Source of the DNA: Bacteroidota bacterium | GTDB taxonomy: Bacteria > Bacteroidota > Bacteroidia > Bacteroidales > WCHB1-69 | Direction: 5' to 3' | NCBI GenBank assembly: GCA_023459435.1 | Contig: JAEWUL010000048.1 | Span: 1-10,588, forward strand | Length of the DNA: 10,588 nucleotides | Shown here: positions 1-5,777 of the stretch, piece by piece | Layout of the letters: each line of letters opens with the position of its first letter | How positions within the stretch are numbered: position 1 is the stretch's first letter | Notes under the pieces: model-generated | Database searches by the model: none | Seen by the model: the letters and a program-made list of their open reading frames with translations, nothing else | Told to the model about the DNA's origin: nothing | Made by a program: the position numbers and the translations under genes

Positions 1-1
1 A

Positions 2-271
2 CTGGTGGGTGCTCCTACCCTACTTATTCCTTTCCCTTATGCTGCCGAAGACCATCAAACGAAAAATGCGGCTGCACTGGCTGATCATGATGCAGCAATC
101 CTCATTCATGATCAACAGGTGAATGAAAAGCTGATTCCGCAATTGCTGGAGCTTATCCAAAATGAAACCAAAGCAGCCACCATGGCTGAAGAAATCAAAA
201 AATTCGGACTTCCTGATGCGATCCATGTTATCGCGAACGGAATCATTGAAATTGCAAAAAACAAGGGTTGA
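2..271 (+). CDS. murG: MurG C-terminus (UDP-GlcNAc:lipid I GlcNAc transferase), 5'-truncated by window edge
   Basis: MurG adds GlcNAc to lipid I at the inner face of the cytoplasmic membrane, making lipid II for peptidoglycan. Only the last 89 codons lie in the window, reading in frame from base 2; the gene starts outside. The visible part opens with GAPTLLIPFPYAAEDHQTKNA, which matches the MurG donor-binding signature (the AEDHQTKNA block that contacts UDP-GlcNAc). It continues with the usual C-terminal helices and ends in TGA at 269-271. The GTG at 5-7 lies inside the conserved domain and is not a start. It is the only plus-strand gene here and converges on the minus-strand gene ending at 335. 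In many Bacteroidota murC and ftsQ follow murG on the same strand, but here nothing does. The family call is secure; the rest of the protein cannot be judged. Confidence 0.92.
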   Translation: MVGAPTLLIPFPYAAEDHQTKNAAALADHDAAILIHDQQVNEKLIPQLLELIQNETKAATMAEEIKKFGLPDAIHVIANGIIEIAKNKG

Positions 272-272
272 T

Positions 273-335
273 ACACTGACTAGGCATATAATCATGAAGG
301 CTATGAAAAATGATTATATGCCATAGTGTCAGTGT
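273..335. terminator. Long imperfect hairpin between convergent stops, probable bidirectional terminator
   Basis: The left arm ACACTGAC (273-280) pairs with GTCAGTGT (328-335), and GGCATATAATCAT (283-295) pairs exactly with ATGATTATATGCC (310-322). Between these two blocks are only a TA/TA pair and a few bulged bases at 323 and 326-327. The loop is about 14 nt (296-309). The hairpin fills the space between the murG TGA (269-271) and the stop of the minus-strand gene (335-337), with its outer pair touching the second stop. The plus strand turns T-rich just after it (338-360), and the minus-strand reading also meets a T run within about 10 nt. The stem is AT-rich and the U-tracts are not tight, so termination in both directions is inferred from layout. 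Confidence 0.6.
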
Positions 336-772
336 CAACTTTTGATTTCTTTTATTTTATGCGTACTCTGATCCATTGTGATCACGTTAATATTCACATT
401 TTCATAATATTTCATCGCTAAATCTACAACTTGTCCGGAGAGTATTCTTTTTATTTTCACCTTTGTTGTATCTGAAACAAAAGGGATCTCATTCAGTTGA
501 TTAAAATGTTGAGAAACCAAATGTAATGAATTTCTGAATTGTTGATAAGACATCGATTTTTCGTGTACTTCGTTCTTGATTAAAGAATTCCAAAGGGGAA
601 AACTCAATAAAGCCAACAATAATAGAAGGGGTATGATACAGAGACGAATCCTTTTTCGGTTTTGATTCAAATCAGGTTGTGTTTTTTGAGCTTCGTTTTG
701 ATCGATCATCCTCAAAAGTCTGGCATCTTGGTCAGATTCACGGATTGAATTTTTTGGATCTATTTGTATCAT
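335..772 (-). CDS. Unrecognised single-pass membrane protein, 145 aa
   Basis: I do not recognise the family. The protein has a polar, highly charged N-terminus (1-43, rich in D, E, Q, N and R) that ends in the basic stretch NRKRIR. One hydrophobic helix follows at about 44-61 (LCIIPLLLLLALLSFPLW), then a polar C-terminal part of about 84 residues. The positive-inside rule puts the N-terminus in the cytoplasm and the C-terminus in the periplasm. The helix is too far from the start to be a cleaved signal peptide. No cysteine pair or catalytic motif stands out. The start is the ATG read from 772; no Shine-Dalgarno sequence is evident, as is usual in Bacteroidota. The gene is monocistronic: a 167-bp spacer lies upstream and a hairpin lies at its stop. 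Open length, sensible membrane topology and the terminator support a real gene, but its function is unknown. Confidence 0.65.
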   Translation of the reverse strand: MIQIDPKNSIRESDQDARLLRMIDQNEAQKTQPDLNQNRKRIRLCIIPLLLLLALLSFPLWNSLIKNEVHEKSMSYQQFRNSLHLVSQHFNQLNEIPFVSDTTKVKIKRILSGQVVDLAMKYYENVNINVITMDQSTHKIKEIKS

Positions 773-811
773 AATTCAAACATTCTAAATGAAGGATCAA
801 TTAATTATAAA

Positions 812-906
812 ATTGTAACAATAGTTTTTTTAAATGTATTAAGTTAGACAGTAAAACGATGATTTCGTTACAAAACAACTTAAATATTTTAATGTTCAGT
901 TACAAT
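812..906 (-). promoter_or_regulatory. Spacer with three GTTACAA copies, possible operator of the 145-aa gene
   Basis: The 773-939 spacer holds no gene. It lies downstream of the receptor's stop and upstream of the 145-aa gene's start, so that gene's promoter should be here. GTTACAA appears at 867-873 and 899-905 on the plus strand, and in inverted form (TTGTAAC) at 813-819. The copy at 812-822 is part of ATTGT-A-ACAAT, a 5-bp dyad. A small hairpin (GTA-aa-ACGA / TCGTTAC, 851-871) includes the middle copy. I could not place a convincing Bacteroidota TTG / TAnnTTTG promoter pair. The region is very AT-rich, so chance repetition is possible. Confidence 0.22.
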
Positions 907-939
907 AATTATCCACTTCAAATGTTGAACAACAGCCCC

Positions 940-2130
940 TTAATTTAAAAAATTTCCAACTTTTATTCCAAAATAAATGGTACGAGGAGATACCGGTCCG
1001 TACATATATGCAGGATCACGATCTATCCCTTCGTCAAAATCAGACTGGTACGCGTTAAAGATATTCTTAATACCACTAGAAAATTGAACAGAAGCACCAT
1101 TGAGTTTTACGGTATAGGTAAGTTTTGCACCTAGATCAAAAAACCTTTCAGATGTTCGCAATTCGCCATTTGGATTTTCAGTACCAAAATAGGGAACAAG
1201 CATATGACCCGTATAGTTTCCTGTTGCTGATAAACAAAATTTTTTATAAAAATCCCAATCTATTGCAAAAAAACCATATTGGTTTGGGGTACGGAAGAAC
1301 CGTTTTTCCTCGAATTCCTGAACTTCATCATATTTGCTCGATTGTATTGTAAAACCAGAAGTAAAGGAAAAATCTTTTAACGGTTTAAGTTTAAGTTCCA
1401 CATTGATCCCTTGAACTGTTGCCCCACCCATTGCATTTTTTCTTGTATAATAAACAGTACCATCCTCTTCAGGGATTCCAATCTCATTAACAAATGGATT
1501 TTCTAAGCGTGTGTAAAACCCTTCCACGAGAAAACCTGTAAATAGTTTCCCCATCAATTTATTAAAATCAAGTGAAGCCATAACACTATGGCTGGTTTCT
1601 TGTTTGAGATTTGGATCGTTAATATTTATAACCTGTCTGGAACCAGATGTCTCAATATGTAAATCTTCATCAAAAATCTGAGGAGCACGATACCCCTGAG
1701 AATAACTAACCCTGGCTTGTAACTCTTTAACTATTTCGTACATGATGCTAATTCTTGGACTAAACACATTGCCTGTTTTAGAATCAATTTCAGTTTTTAC
1801 CAAGTCCTTGATTTCGTAATGGTCATACCTACCACCCAAAGCAACTGTTGCTTTCTTCCACTTTAACTCGTACTGTGCAAAAACACCTGTCGTTACTGAA
1901 GATTGTTCCGCAATTGTTGTATTTGATGTATGGGGTACAGAAACGATGGAATCATCAACAATAACGGCATGATCATAATCTGGATAGCCCAATTTTTTAT
2001 CCGTTAGAAAACCACCCGTATTTTCAAGACCCATTATAATGGATGATTTTCCGAAATGTGCTTTGTATTGTGTGCCAACATTGTAGGTTTTATCATTAGA
2101 ATTTCCATAGTCACTCAAAGATTGATTCGC
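940..2130 (-). pseudogene. Receptor fragment 3: most of the beta-barrel and C-terminal strand
   Basis: Family-like sequence starts at about 2130 with ANQSLSDYGNSND, upstream of the first candidate start (TTG at 2116-2118), so this reading was once joined to the preceding fragment. It includes typical barrel landmarks: GVFAQYELKW, GGRYDHYEI, GNVFSPRISIMYEI, ARVSYSQGYRAPQIFDEDLH (the RAPQ/E block of receptors), TSHSVMASLDF, a long loop/strand region, and a last strand ending YFGIKVGNFLN with TAA at 940-942. The C-terminal strand is intact, so only the internal joints are damaged. It has no signal peptide and could not reach the outer membrane alone. A 4-base stop/start-like overlap with fragment 2 at 2115-2118 resembles translational coupling, but the homology across it shows a break instead. 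Confidence 0.85.
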
Positions 2131-2720
2131 TCCTCTTTGATGGTAAAGAAGTCTATTGTTAACTTACTTCTATAACCGAAGCGATGAAAAAACCTGGTAC
2201 CTATAGTAAGATTACTCATAGGGGCAATTTCTGAAAACCCATCATTATTGGCATCAAACATTTTTCTTTCCCGAGTAAATCCATATAGGGAAACTCCTGT
2301 TTTATGGTCGCTTGAAATCAATGACGTGTTAAAATTGACGGACAAATCGCTAGCTGTTTTAGTTTCATTTTTTCGATCTATACCCGTTAAAGCATAATGA
2401 CTACCTACTTCATACGTATTTGTTGTTGGGTCTTTTAATATGATATTGATTGTACCGGCAATTGCATTACTTCCAAAAAGAGCAGAACCTCCACCACGAA
2501 CCACTTCTACTTTTTCAATCATGTTTGTTGGAATAAGTTCCAGCCCATACACACCCGCTAACCCACTAAATATGGGTCTACTATTAATCAGGATTTGTGA
2601 ATAGGGCCCTTCCATCCCATTCATCCTCACTTGTGTGAATCCACAATTCTGGCAGTTGTTCTCTAAACGCAATCCAGGTGAAAAGTTTAAGCCTTCACTA
2701 AGGGTTAACGATTGGGTTAA
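2115..2720 (-). pseudogene. Receptor fragment 2: plug domain and first barrel strands
   Basis: The homologous reading begins near 2720, with LTQSLTLSEGLNFSPGLRLE in the frame one base off from fragment 1; there is no proper start codon, and the TTG at 2670-2672 lies within conserved plug sequence. The plug is clear: the two-cysteine motif NNCQNCGF, then QVRMNG, GPYSQILIN, SRPIFSGLAG, ELIP..MIEKVEVVRG and GSALFGSNAIAGTINI. Barrel strands follow as far as KLTIDFFTIKEER. Just after this the frame runs into TGA at 2114-2116 territory (INL then stop), while family-like sequence resumes in another frame. The closely spaced cysteines could bind a metal or form a disulphide; this is inferred from the motif alone. 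Confidence 0.83.
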
Positions 2721-3129
2721 AAAGTTTTGGAGACAGGGTATTCACAATGATTGGTGCTTCCGTTCTCTTTTGTGTGCTACGATCAGCGGAAACGACAACT
2801 TCCCCAAGATTGAGTGCATCTTCTTCAAGCTCGAATTTTACTTCAAGAGTTTTATTAGCTTCTGTTATCACAATTTTTTCTTGTGGTTTATAACCGATTA
2901 ATGAAACAACAATGGTTGCCTGTCCTATGGGAATATGAACCAAATGGTAATGCCCTGTTTCATCTGTTACTGTCCCGATAGTTGTTCCTTTTATCACTAC
3001 ATTAGCAAAAGAAACATGAGTACCATTGCTTGTTACATGCCCAATAATGTTTGCATCAGTTTTTGGTGTCTGAGAAAAAATCTGAAATGCAATGGATAGT
3101 ATTAGTAAAATTAAAAATATTTTTTTCAT
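2698..3129 (-). pseudogene. Receptor fragment 1: signal peptide, carboxypeptidase-regulatory domain, TonB box
   Basis: This fragment starts at the ATG read from 3129. Residues 1-20 (MKKIFLILLILSIAFQIFSQ) are a classic Sec signal peptide, with cleavage expected after FSQ. Residues about 26-103 form the beta-sandwich regulatory domain common on Bacteroidota receptors (VTSNGTHVSFANVVIKGTT and GTVTDETGHYHL, then a V.LIGY block). The segment LGEVVVSADR (108-117) looks like the TonB box and plug entry. The frame stays sensible to TEAPIIVNTLSPKL (about 123-136), then diverges and hits TAG at 2698-2700. Dropping one base at 2719-2723 restores reading into the next fragment. On its own it would give a short exported protein with no plug or barrel, so it is unlikely to have a transport role. 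Confidence 0.83.
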
Positions 3130-3231
3130 AAAATGATATGATTTGTAAAGATTAAAAAATGAGGTTGATTAAAAAAAAGTAGTTGTGTTCATTGTAAAAT
3201 ATCAAATAGCATCAATAGTTTTAAATGAACT

Positions 3232-3280
3232 AATATTTTTAAAAATAATTTAAGAGCTGTAATGTGGGAATTTGCTCTAA
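3232..3280 (-). terminator. Possible weak terminator or attenuator between the His-rich gene and the receptor
   Basis: Read on the minus strand, TTAGAGC (3280-3274, overlapping the TAG stop of the upstream gene) can pair with GCTCTTAA (3257-3250) with one bulged T, across a 16-nt loop. This is followed by ATTATTTTT, which is also the left half of an exact 14-nt AT palindrome (3234-3247). The placement just after one stop and about 100 bases before the next start would suit partial termination that lowers receptor expression. The stem is short and the loop large, so stability is doubtful. The rest of the 3130-3276 spacer shows no clear promoter. Confidence 0.25.
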
Positions 3281-3648
3281 TTGATGGCTGGAGGCGCACG
3301 CAACTGACTAAACGTATATTCAGATTCTACAATTAAAGGAGGAACATATAAACTCACCGGTTTACAATAATAAGCAACAGGTGAAAAATCAGCAACAAAA
3401 GTTGATGTTTTTTGCCAGACAGCTTTATTGAGTTCTTGGATATAATTATACTCTGAATTTGAGTGTGAATGTGATTCATAAGGAGAATTATTACTCTTTT
3501 GATGTTTGAATGGATGAGAGTGGCTCAATTCAGATCCATTAACAAGGTGTGTATGATAGAACATGGTGTTGCTGATGTAAAAGCTAATAAAAAGCAGCAA
3601 CATCACAACACTACCGGCAACTTTACAATTTTTAATCAGGTTCTTCAT
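3277..3648 (-). CDS. Small exported histidine-rich protein, partner of the TonB receptor
   Basis: This is a 123-aa protein starting with ATG at 3646-3648. Residues 10-30 are a hydrophobic signal peptide or N-terminal anchor after a lysine-rich start (MKNLIKNCK). The next segment is histidine-rich: seven histidines between 32 and 62, in HTH, HSH and HSH clusters (YHTH, LSHSHPFKH, ESHSHS). The protein ends in QLRAPPAIN. From memory, small His-rich exported proteins with a terminal LRAPP-like motif often sit just upstream of TonB-dependent receptors in Bacteroidota; I cannot give a verified family name. The histidine clusters suggest binding of zinc, copper, iron or nickel in the periplasm, possibly as a chaperone or buffer for the receptor encoded 147 bp downstream. 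This gene looks intact, unlike its partner. Function is inferred. The 150-bp spacer upstream (3649-3798) shows no gene and no clear promoter. Confidence 0.75.
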   Translation of the reverse strand: MKNLIKNCKVAGSVVMLLLFISFYISNTMFYHTHLVNGSELSHSHPFKHQKSNNSPYESHSHSNSEYNYIQELNKAVWQKTSTFVADFSPVAYYCKPVSLYVPPLIVESEYTFSQLRAPPAIN

Positions 3649-3798
3649 ACACTAAAAAATCGTGGTAAAAGTACATCTTTTTTTTTGATATTTATATCCC
3701 CATTTCTAGGTATTTTTAACCATAAATACAAATAAATTGATGAAGAAAAAATGGAAAAGCTCTTTAAAAACAGTTATCTGATAGCGGACAAATGGTAT

Positions 3799-4266
3799 CT
3801 AAAACCTTTCGTAATAGGTCTTAAGCTTGGGAACAACAGGTTCAACATATTTGTACAGAATTGATTCCTGTTTGGTTTTAGGGGTGAGCAATACCTCTTT
3901 GGTATCTATGCTATTTATAAAAAAAATGAAAGCACTAAAGATCACAACTACTTTACAGGCTCCAAATAGGGCCCCGGCAATGTTGTTTACAAATTCAGGT
4001 ATCATAAGCTTCATCACTTTTTCAACAAATCGACCCATAATAAATACCAAAACCAAAACCATTAAAAAAGTGATCGCAAAATAAACTTCGTGTGGTATTT
4101 TATCATTATGAATCCAAACTTCTACCCAATCTGAAAATTTAAAAGACCCATATAGTCCGACTATTAAAGCTATTATTGACACTAACTCTCTGATCAACCC
4201 ATTTGAGAACCCTTTATACCCAAACCACAATAGAGGAATCAGAATAAAAATGTCGATATAGTTCAT
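3799..4266 (-). CDS. cvpA: CvpA-family inner-membrane protein
   Basis: This is a 155-aa membrane protein of the CvpA family, named for a role in colicin V production in E. coli. The biochemical role is unsettled; envelope homeostasis is often proposed. The family pattern is clear: MNYIDIFILIPLLWFGYKGF, the N-terminal helix with the G..G.SNGLIRELVS turn, and hydrophobic helices at about 24-42, 62-80 and 96-118, the last containing the NNIAGALFGACKV motif. A polar tail with VEPVVPKLKTYYERF closes it. I chose the ATG at 4264-4266 because MNYIDI is the usual family start and leaves a 7-bp gap from the preceding stop. A start at 4287 would add seven non-family residues and overlap the ATPase gene. 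It is the last gene of a tight five-gene operon; no strong terminator hairpin was seen after its TAG. Confidence 0.87.
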   Translation of the reverse strand: MNYIDIFILIPLLWFGYKGFSNGLIRELVSIIALIVGLYGSFKFSDWVEVWIHNDKIPHEVYFAITFLMVLVLVFIMGRFVEKVMKLMIPEFVNNIAGALFGACKVVVIFSAFIFFINSIDTKEVLLTPKTKQESILYKYVEPVVPKLKTYYERF

Positions 4267-4273
4267 TTTTGAA

Positions 4274-5032
4274 TTATGATTTAACAAACCCTCTCATTTT
4301 TTGAGTGAGCGGTTGTGCATATATAAAGTCATTTAATTTGTCATGATCAGAGATCAACACCTCATCTTTAGTACCTTTCCATTCCAGAATACCATCTTGA
4401 ATGTAGGAGATTGTCTCTCCGATAGTGATTACTGTGTTCAAATCATGGGTATTAATGATGGTAGTAATATTAAATTCATGTGTGATACTATAGAGCAGTT
4501 CATCAATCATGATGGATGTTTTAGGATCTAATCCTGAGTTCGGTTCATCACAAAACAGATATTTAGGATTGGACGAGATCGCTCTGGCAATGGCAGCTCT
4601 TTTTTTCATTCCACCACTGAGTTCTGAGGGGTATAGTTTATTGGTGTTTTCTAGGCCCACTCTTTGAAGACAATAATTGGCACGTTCCTGTTTTTCCTGG
4701 TAACTCTTTTTGGTTAATAAATCCAAAGGGAACATCACATTCTCTTCAATCGTAAGGGAATCAAACAATGCTGACCCTTGAAATACCACGCCCATCTCCA
4801 TTTTTAATTCATTTTGCACGTATCCTGGAAATGCATGAAAATCTCTGTTGTCAAATAAAACCTGACCTGATGTTGGGTGTAACAATCCGATAATACATTT
4901 CAACAACACTGTTTTACCGGAACCGGACCTTCCAATGATAAGATTCACTTTTCCATCCTCAAACTCAGTATTGATGTTTTTCAAAACCTCAGTATCTCCG
5001 AATTGTTTATATAGATTTTTAATGGTTATCAT
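4274..5032 (-). CDS. mlaF: MlaF-like ABC transporter ATPase (phospholipid/MCE transport)
   Basis: This is a 252-aa cytoplasmic ATPase that would power an MlaE permease dimer moving phospholipid between inner and outer membrane. All ABC motifs are present: Walker A GRSGSGKT (34-41), Q-loop Q85 in VVFQGSALFDSLT, signature ELSGGMKKR (137-145), Walker B YLFCDEP (158-164), D-loop SGLD (166-169) and switch histidine H196 in NTHD. QGSALFDSLT and the C-terminal DFIYAQPLT are typical of the MlaF/Ttg2A branch, not of metal or amino-acid importers. I chose the ATG at 5030-5032 (MITIKNLYKQFG). An upstream in-frame start at 5059 would add nine atypical residues inside the permease gene. The gap from the permease stop is 1 bp, indicating coupled expression. 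The MCE protein MlaD is not encoded here, so the substrate side of the complex must be elsewhere. Confidence 0.93.
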   Translation of the reverse strand: MITIKNLYKQFGDTEVLKNINTEFEDGKVNLIIGRSGSGKTVLLKCIIGLLHPTSGQVLFDNRDFHAFPGYVQNELKMEMGVVFQGSALFDSLTIEENVMFPLDLLTKKSYQEKQERANYCLQRVGLENTNKLYPSELSGGMKKRAAIARAISSNPKYLFCDEPNSGLDPKTSIMIDELLYSITHEFNITTIINTHDLNTVITIGETISYIQDGILEWKGTKDEVLISDHDKLNDFIYAQPLTQKMRGFVKS

Positions 5033-5033
5033 T

Positions 5034-5777
5034 TTACAACATGATTTGAGTAATAACAAGATTTAATATGAGCACAATAAAGCTGGATGTTACAACAGCA
5101 TTTGTGCTTGCCTTACCGAGTTCCAAAGCTCCCCCTTCAATTTTATATCCGTAAAAAGAAGCAACGGAACCAATCACAAAGGCAAAAACAAAAGTTTTGA
5201 TCAGGGAATAGTACACATCATACATTCTGAAGAAGGAAGTGATCCCGTCAATATAATCATAAGGTGCTACTACATTAGAGGTTAATGACACAAAATAACC
5301 TCCCATAAGAGCACAAAACATACTTAATATGATCAAAGTTGGATTCACTATCAATAAGGCAACAATTTTCGGTAATACGAGAAAAGAGAAGGAGTTGATT
5401 CCCATCACATCTAAAGCGTCAATCTGTTCTGTAACTCTCATTCCACCTATCTCTGCTGTTATCCTTGAGCCTAAGTTTCCAATCAGGAGTAAACTGATAA
5501 TGGTGGGACAAAACTCCATAATGATCGATGTTCTGGCTGTAAAACCTACAGTCCATTTAGGGACCCAGTTACTCTCGATCTGGAGCCCTGTTTGCAAAGT
5601 TACAACAGCACCCATAACCACAGCAACGATAAGCACAATAGGCAGTGATCCAACACCCATATTGTACATTTCATCGATCAGTTTTTTAAAAAACAGTTTC
5701 CACTTGATCGGTTTGGCAAACACTTTTCCGAGAAAAATAAAATACTCCCCCAGTAAAATTAGTCCTTTTTTTATCAT
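5034..5777 (-). CDS. mlaE: MlaE-family ABC transporter permease
   Basis: This is a 247-aa inner-membrane permease, close to the usual length of the MlaE (DUF140) family. It has an amphipathic N-terminal helix (about 1-30) and the characteristic block at about 99-126, IGNLGSRITAEIGGMRVTEQ followed by IDALDVMGI, which is the family hallmark. Around this are about five membrane helices (near 44-62, 84-100, 133-160, 192-212 and 226-246). In E. coli MlaE pairs with MlaF and the MCE ring MlaD for phospholipid transport, and equivalent pairs serve as generic MCE transporters elsewhere. Its ATG overlaps the purD stop as ATGA (5774-5777), and its TAA is 1 bp from the ATPase start, so it is translated with both neighbours. 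Direction of lipid movement and the lipid itself cannot be read from the sequence. Confidence 0.94.
   Translation of the reverse strand: MIKKGLILLGEYFIFLGKVFAKPIKWKLFFKKLIDEMYNMGVGSLPIVLIVAVVMGAVVTLQTGLQIESNWVPKWTVGFTARTSIIMEFCPTIISLLLIGNLGSRITAEIGGMRVTEQIDALDVMGINSFSFLVLPKIVALLIVNPTLIILSMFCALMGGYFVSLTSNVVAPYDYIDGITSFFRMYDVYYSLIKTFVFAFVIGSVASFYGYKIEGGALELGKASTNAVVTSSFIVLILNLVITQIML

Larger units (their letters stand above)
940..3129 (-). pseudogene. TonB-dependent outer-membrane receptor, broken by a frameshift and an internal deletion
   Basis: Receptors of this class form a 22-strand outer-membrane barrel with an N-terminal plug and import metal chelates, cobalamin or similar ligands using TonB energy. 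Three pieces in different frames follow the family order: signal peptide plus carboxypeptidase-regulatory domain and start of plug (3129 to about 2720), rest of plug and first barrel strands (about 2720 to 2128), and most of the barrel (about 2130 to 940). The first break is a one-base shift in or next to the T5 run at 2719-2723. The second lies at 2128-2133, where the family's barrel segment between FFTIKEER and ANQSLSDYG appears to be missing. Summed visible length is about 730 residues, a little short for the family. Upstream at 3277-3648 is a histidine-rich exported protein, hinting at a metal ligand. Sequencing or assembly error is the main alternative for each lesion. Confidence 0.85.

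Noticed and set aside
2115..2118. TTGA overlap between the two receptor pieces as translational coupling of two separate proteins
   Set aside because: Receptor-like sequence extends upstream of the TTG in its frame (ANQS), and the two pieces are consecutive parts of one barrel.
2715..2725. Programmed ribosomal frameshifting joining receptor fragments 1 and 2
   Set aside because: The run (CTTTTTAAC) does not fit a known slippery heptamer for the shift needed, there is no stimulatory structure apparent, and a second lesion downstream would still break the receptor.
2635..2901. 88-codon plus-strand open frame opposite the receptor
   Set aside because: Antisense to conserved plug and regulatory-domain sequence; no coding features of its own.
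3499..3735. 78-codon plus-strand open frame opposite the histidine-rich gene
   Set aside because: Antisense to a gene with signal peptide and His clusters; composition is that of a complementary-strand artefact.
4267..4287. Longer start for the CvpA protein at 4287
   Set aside because: Adds seven residues unlike the family and overlaps the ATPase gene's end; MNYIDI at 4266 is the normal family start.
4530..4560. Asn in place of Thr in the ATPase DEPNSGLDP motif as a possible defect
   Set aside because: Catalytic Glu and the D-loop are intact, and this substitution is, from memory, common in Bacteroidota relatives.
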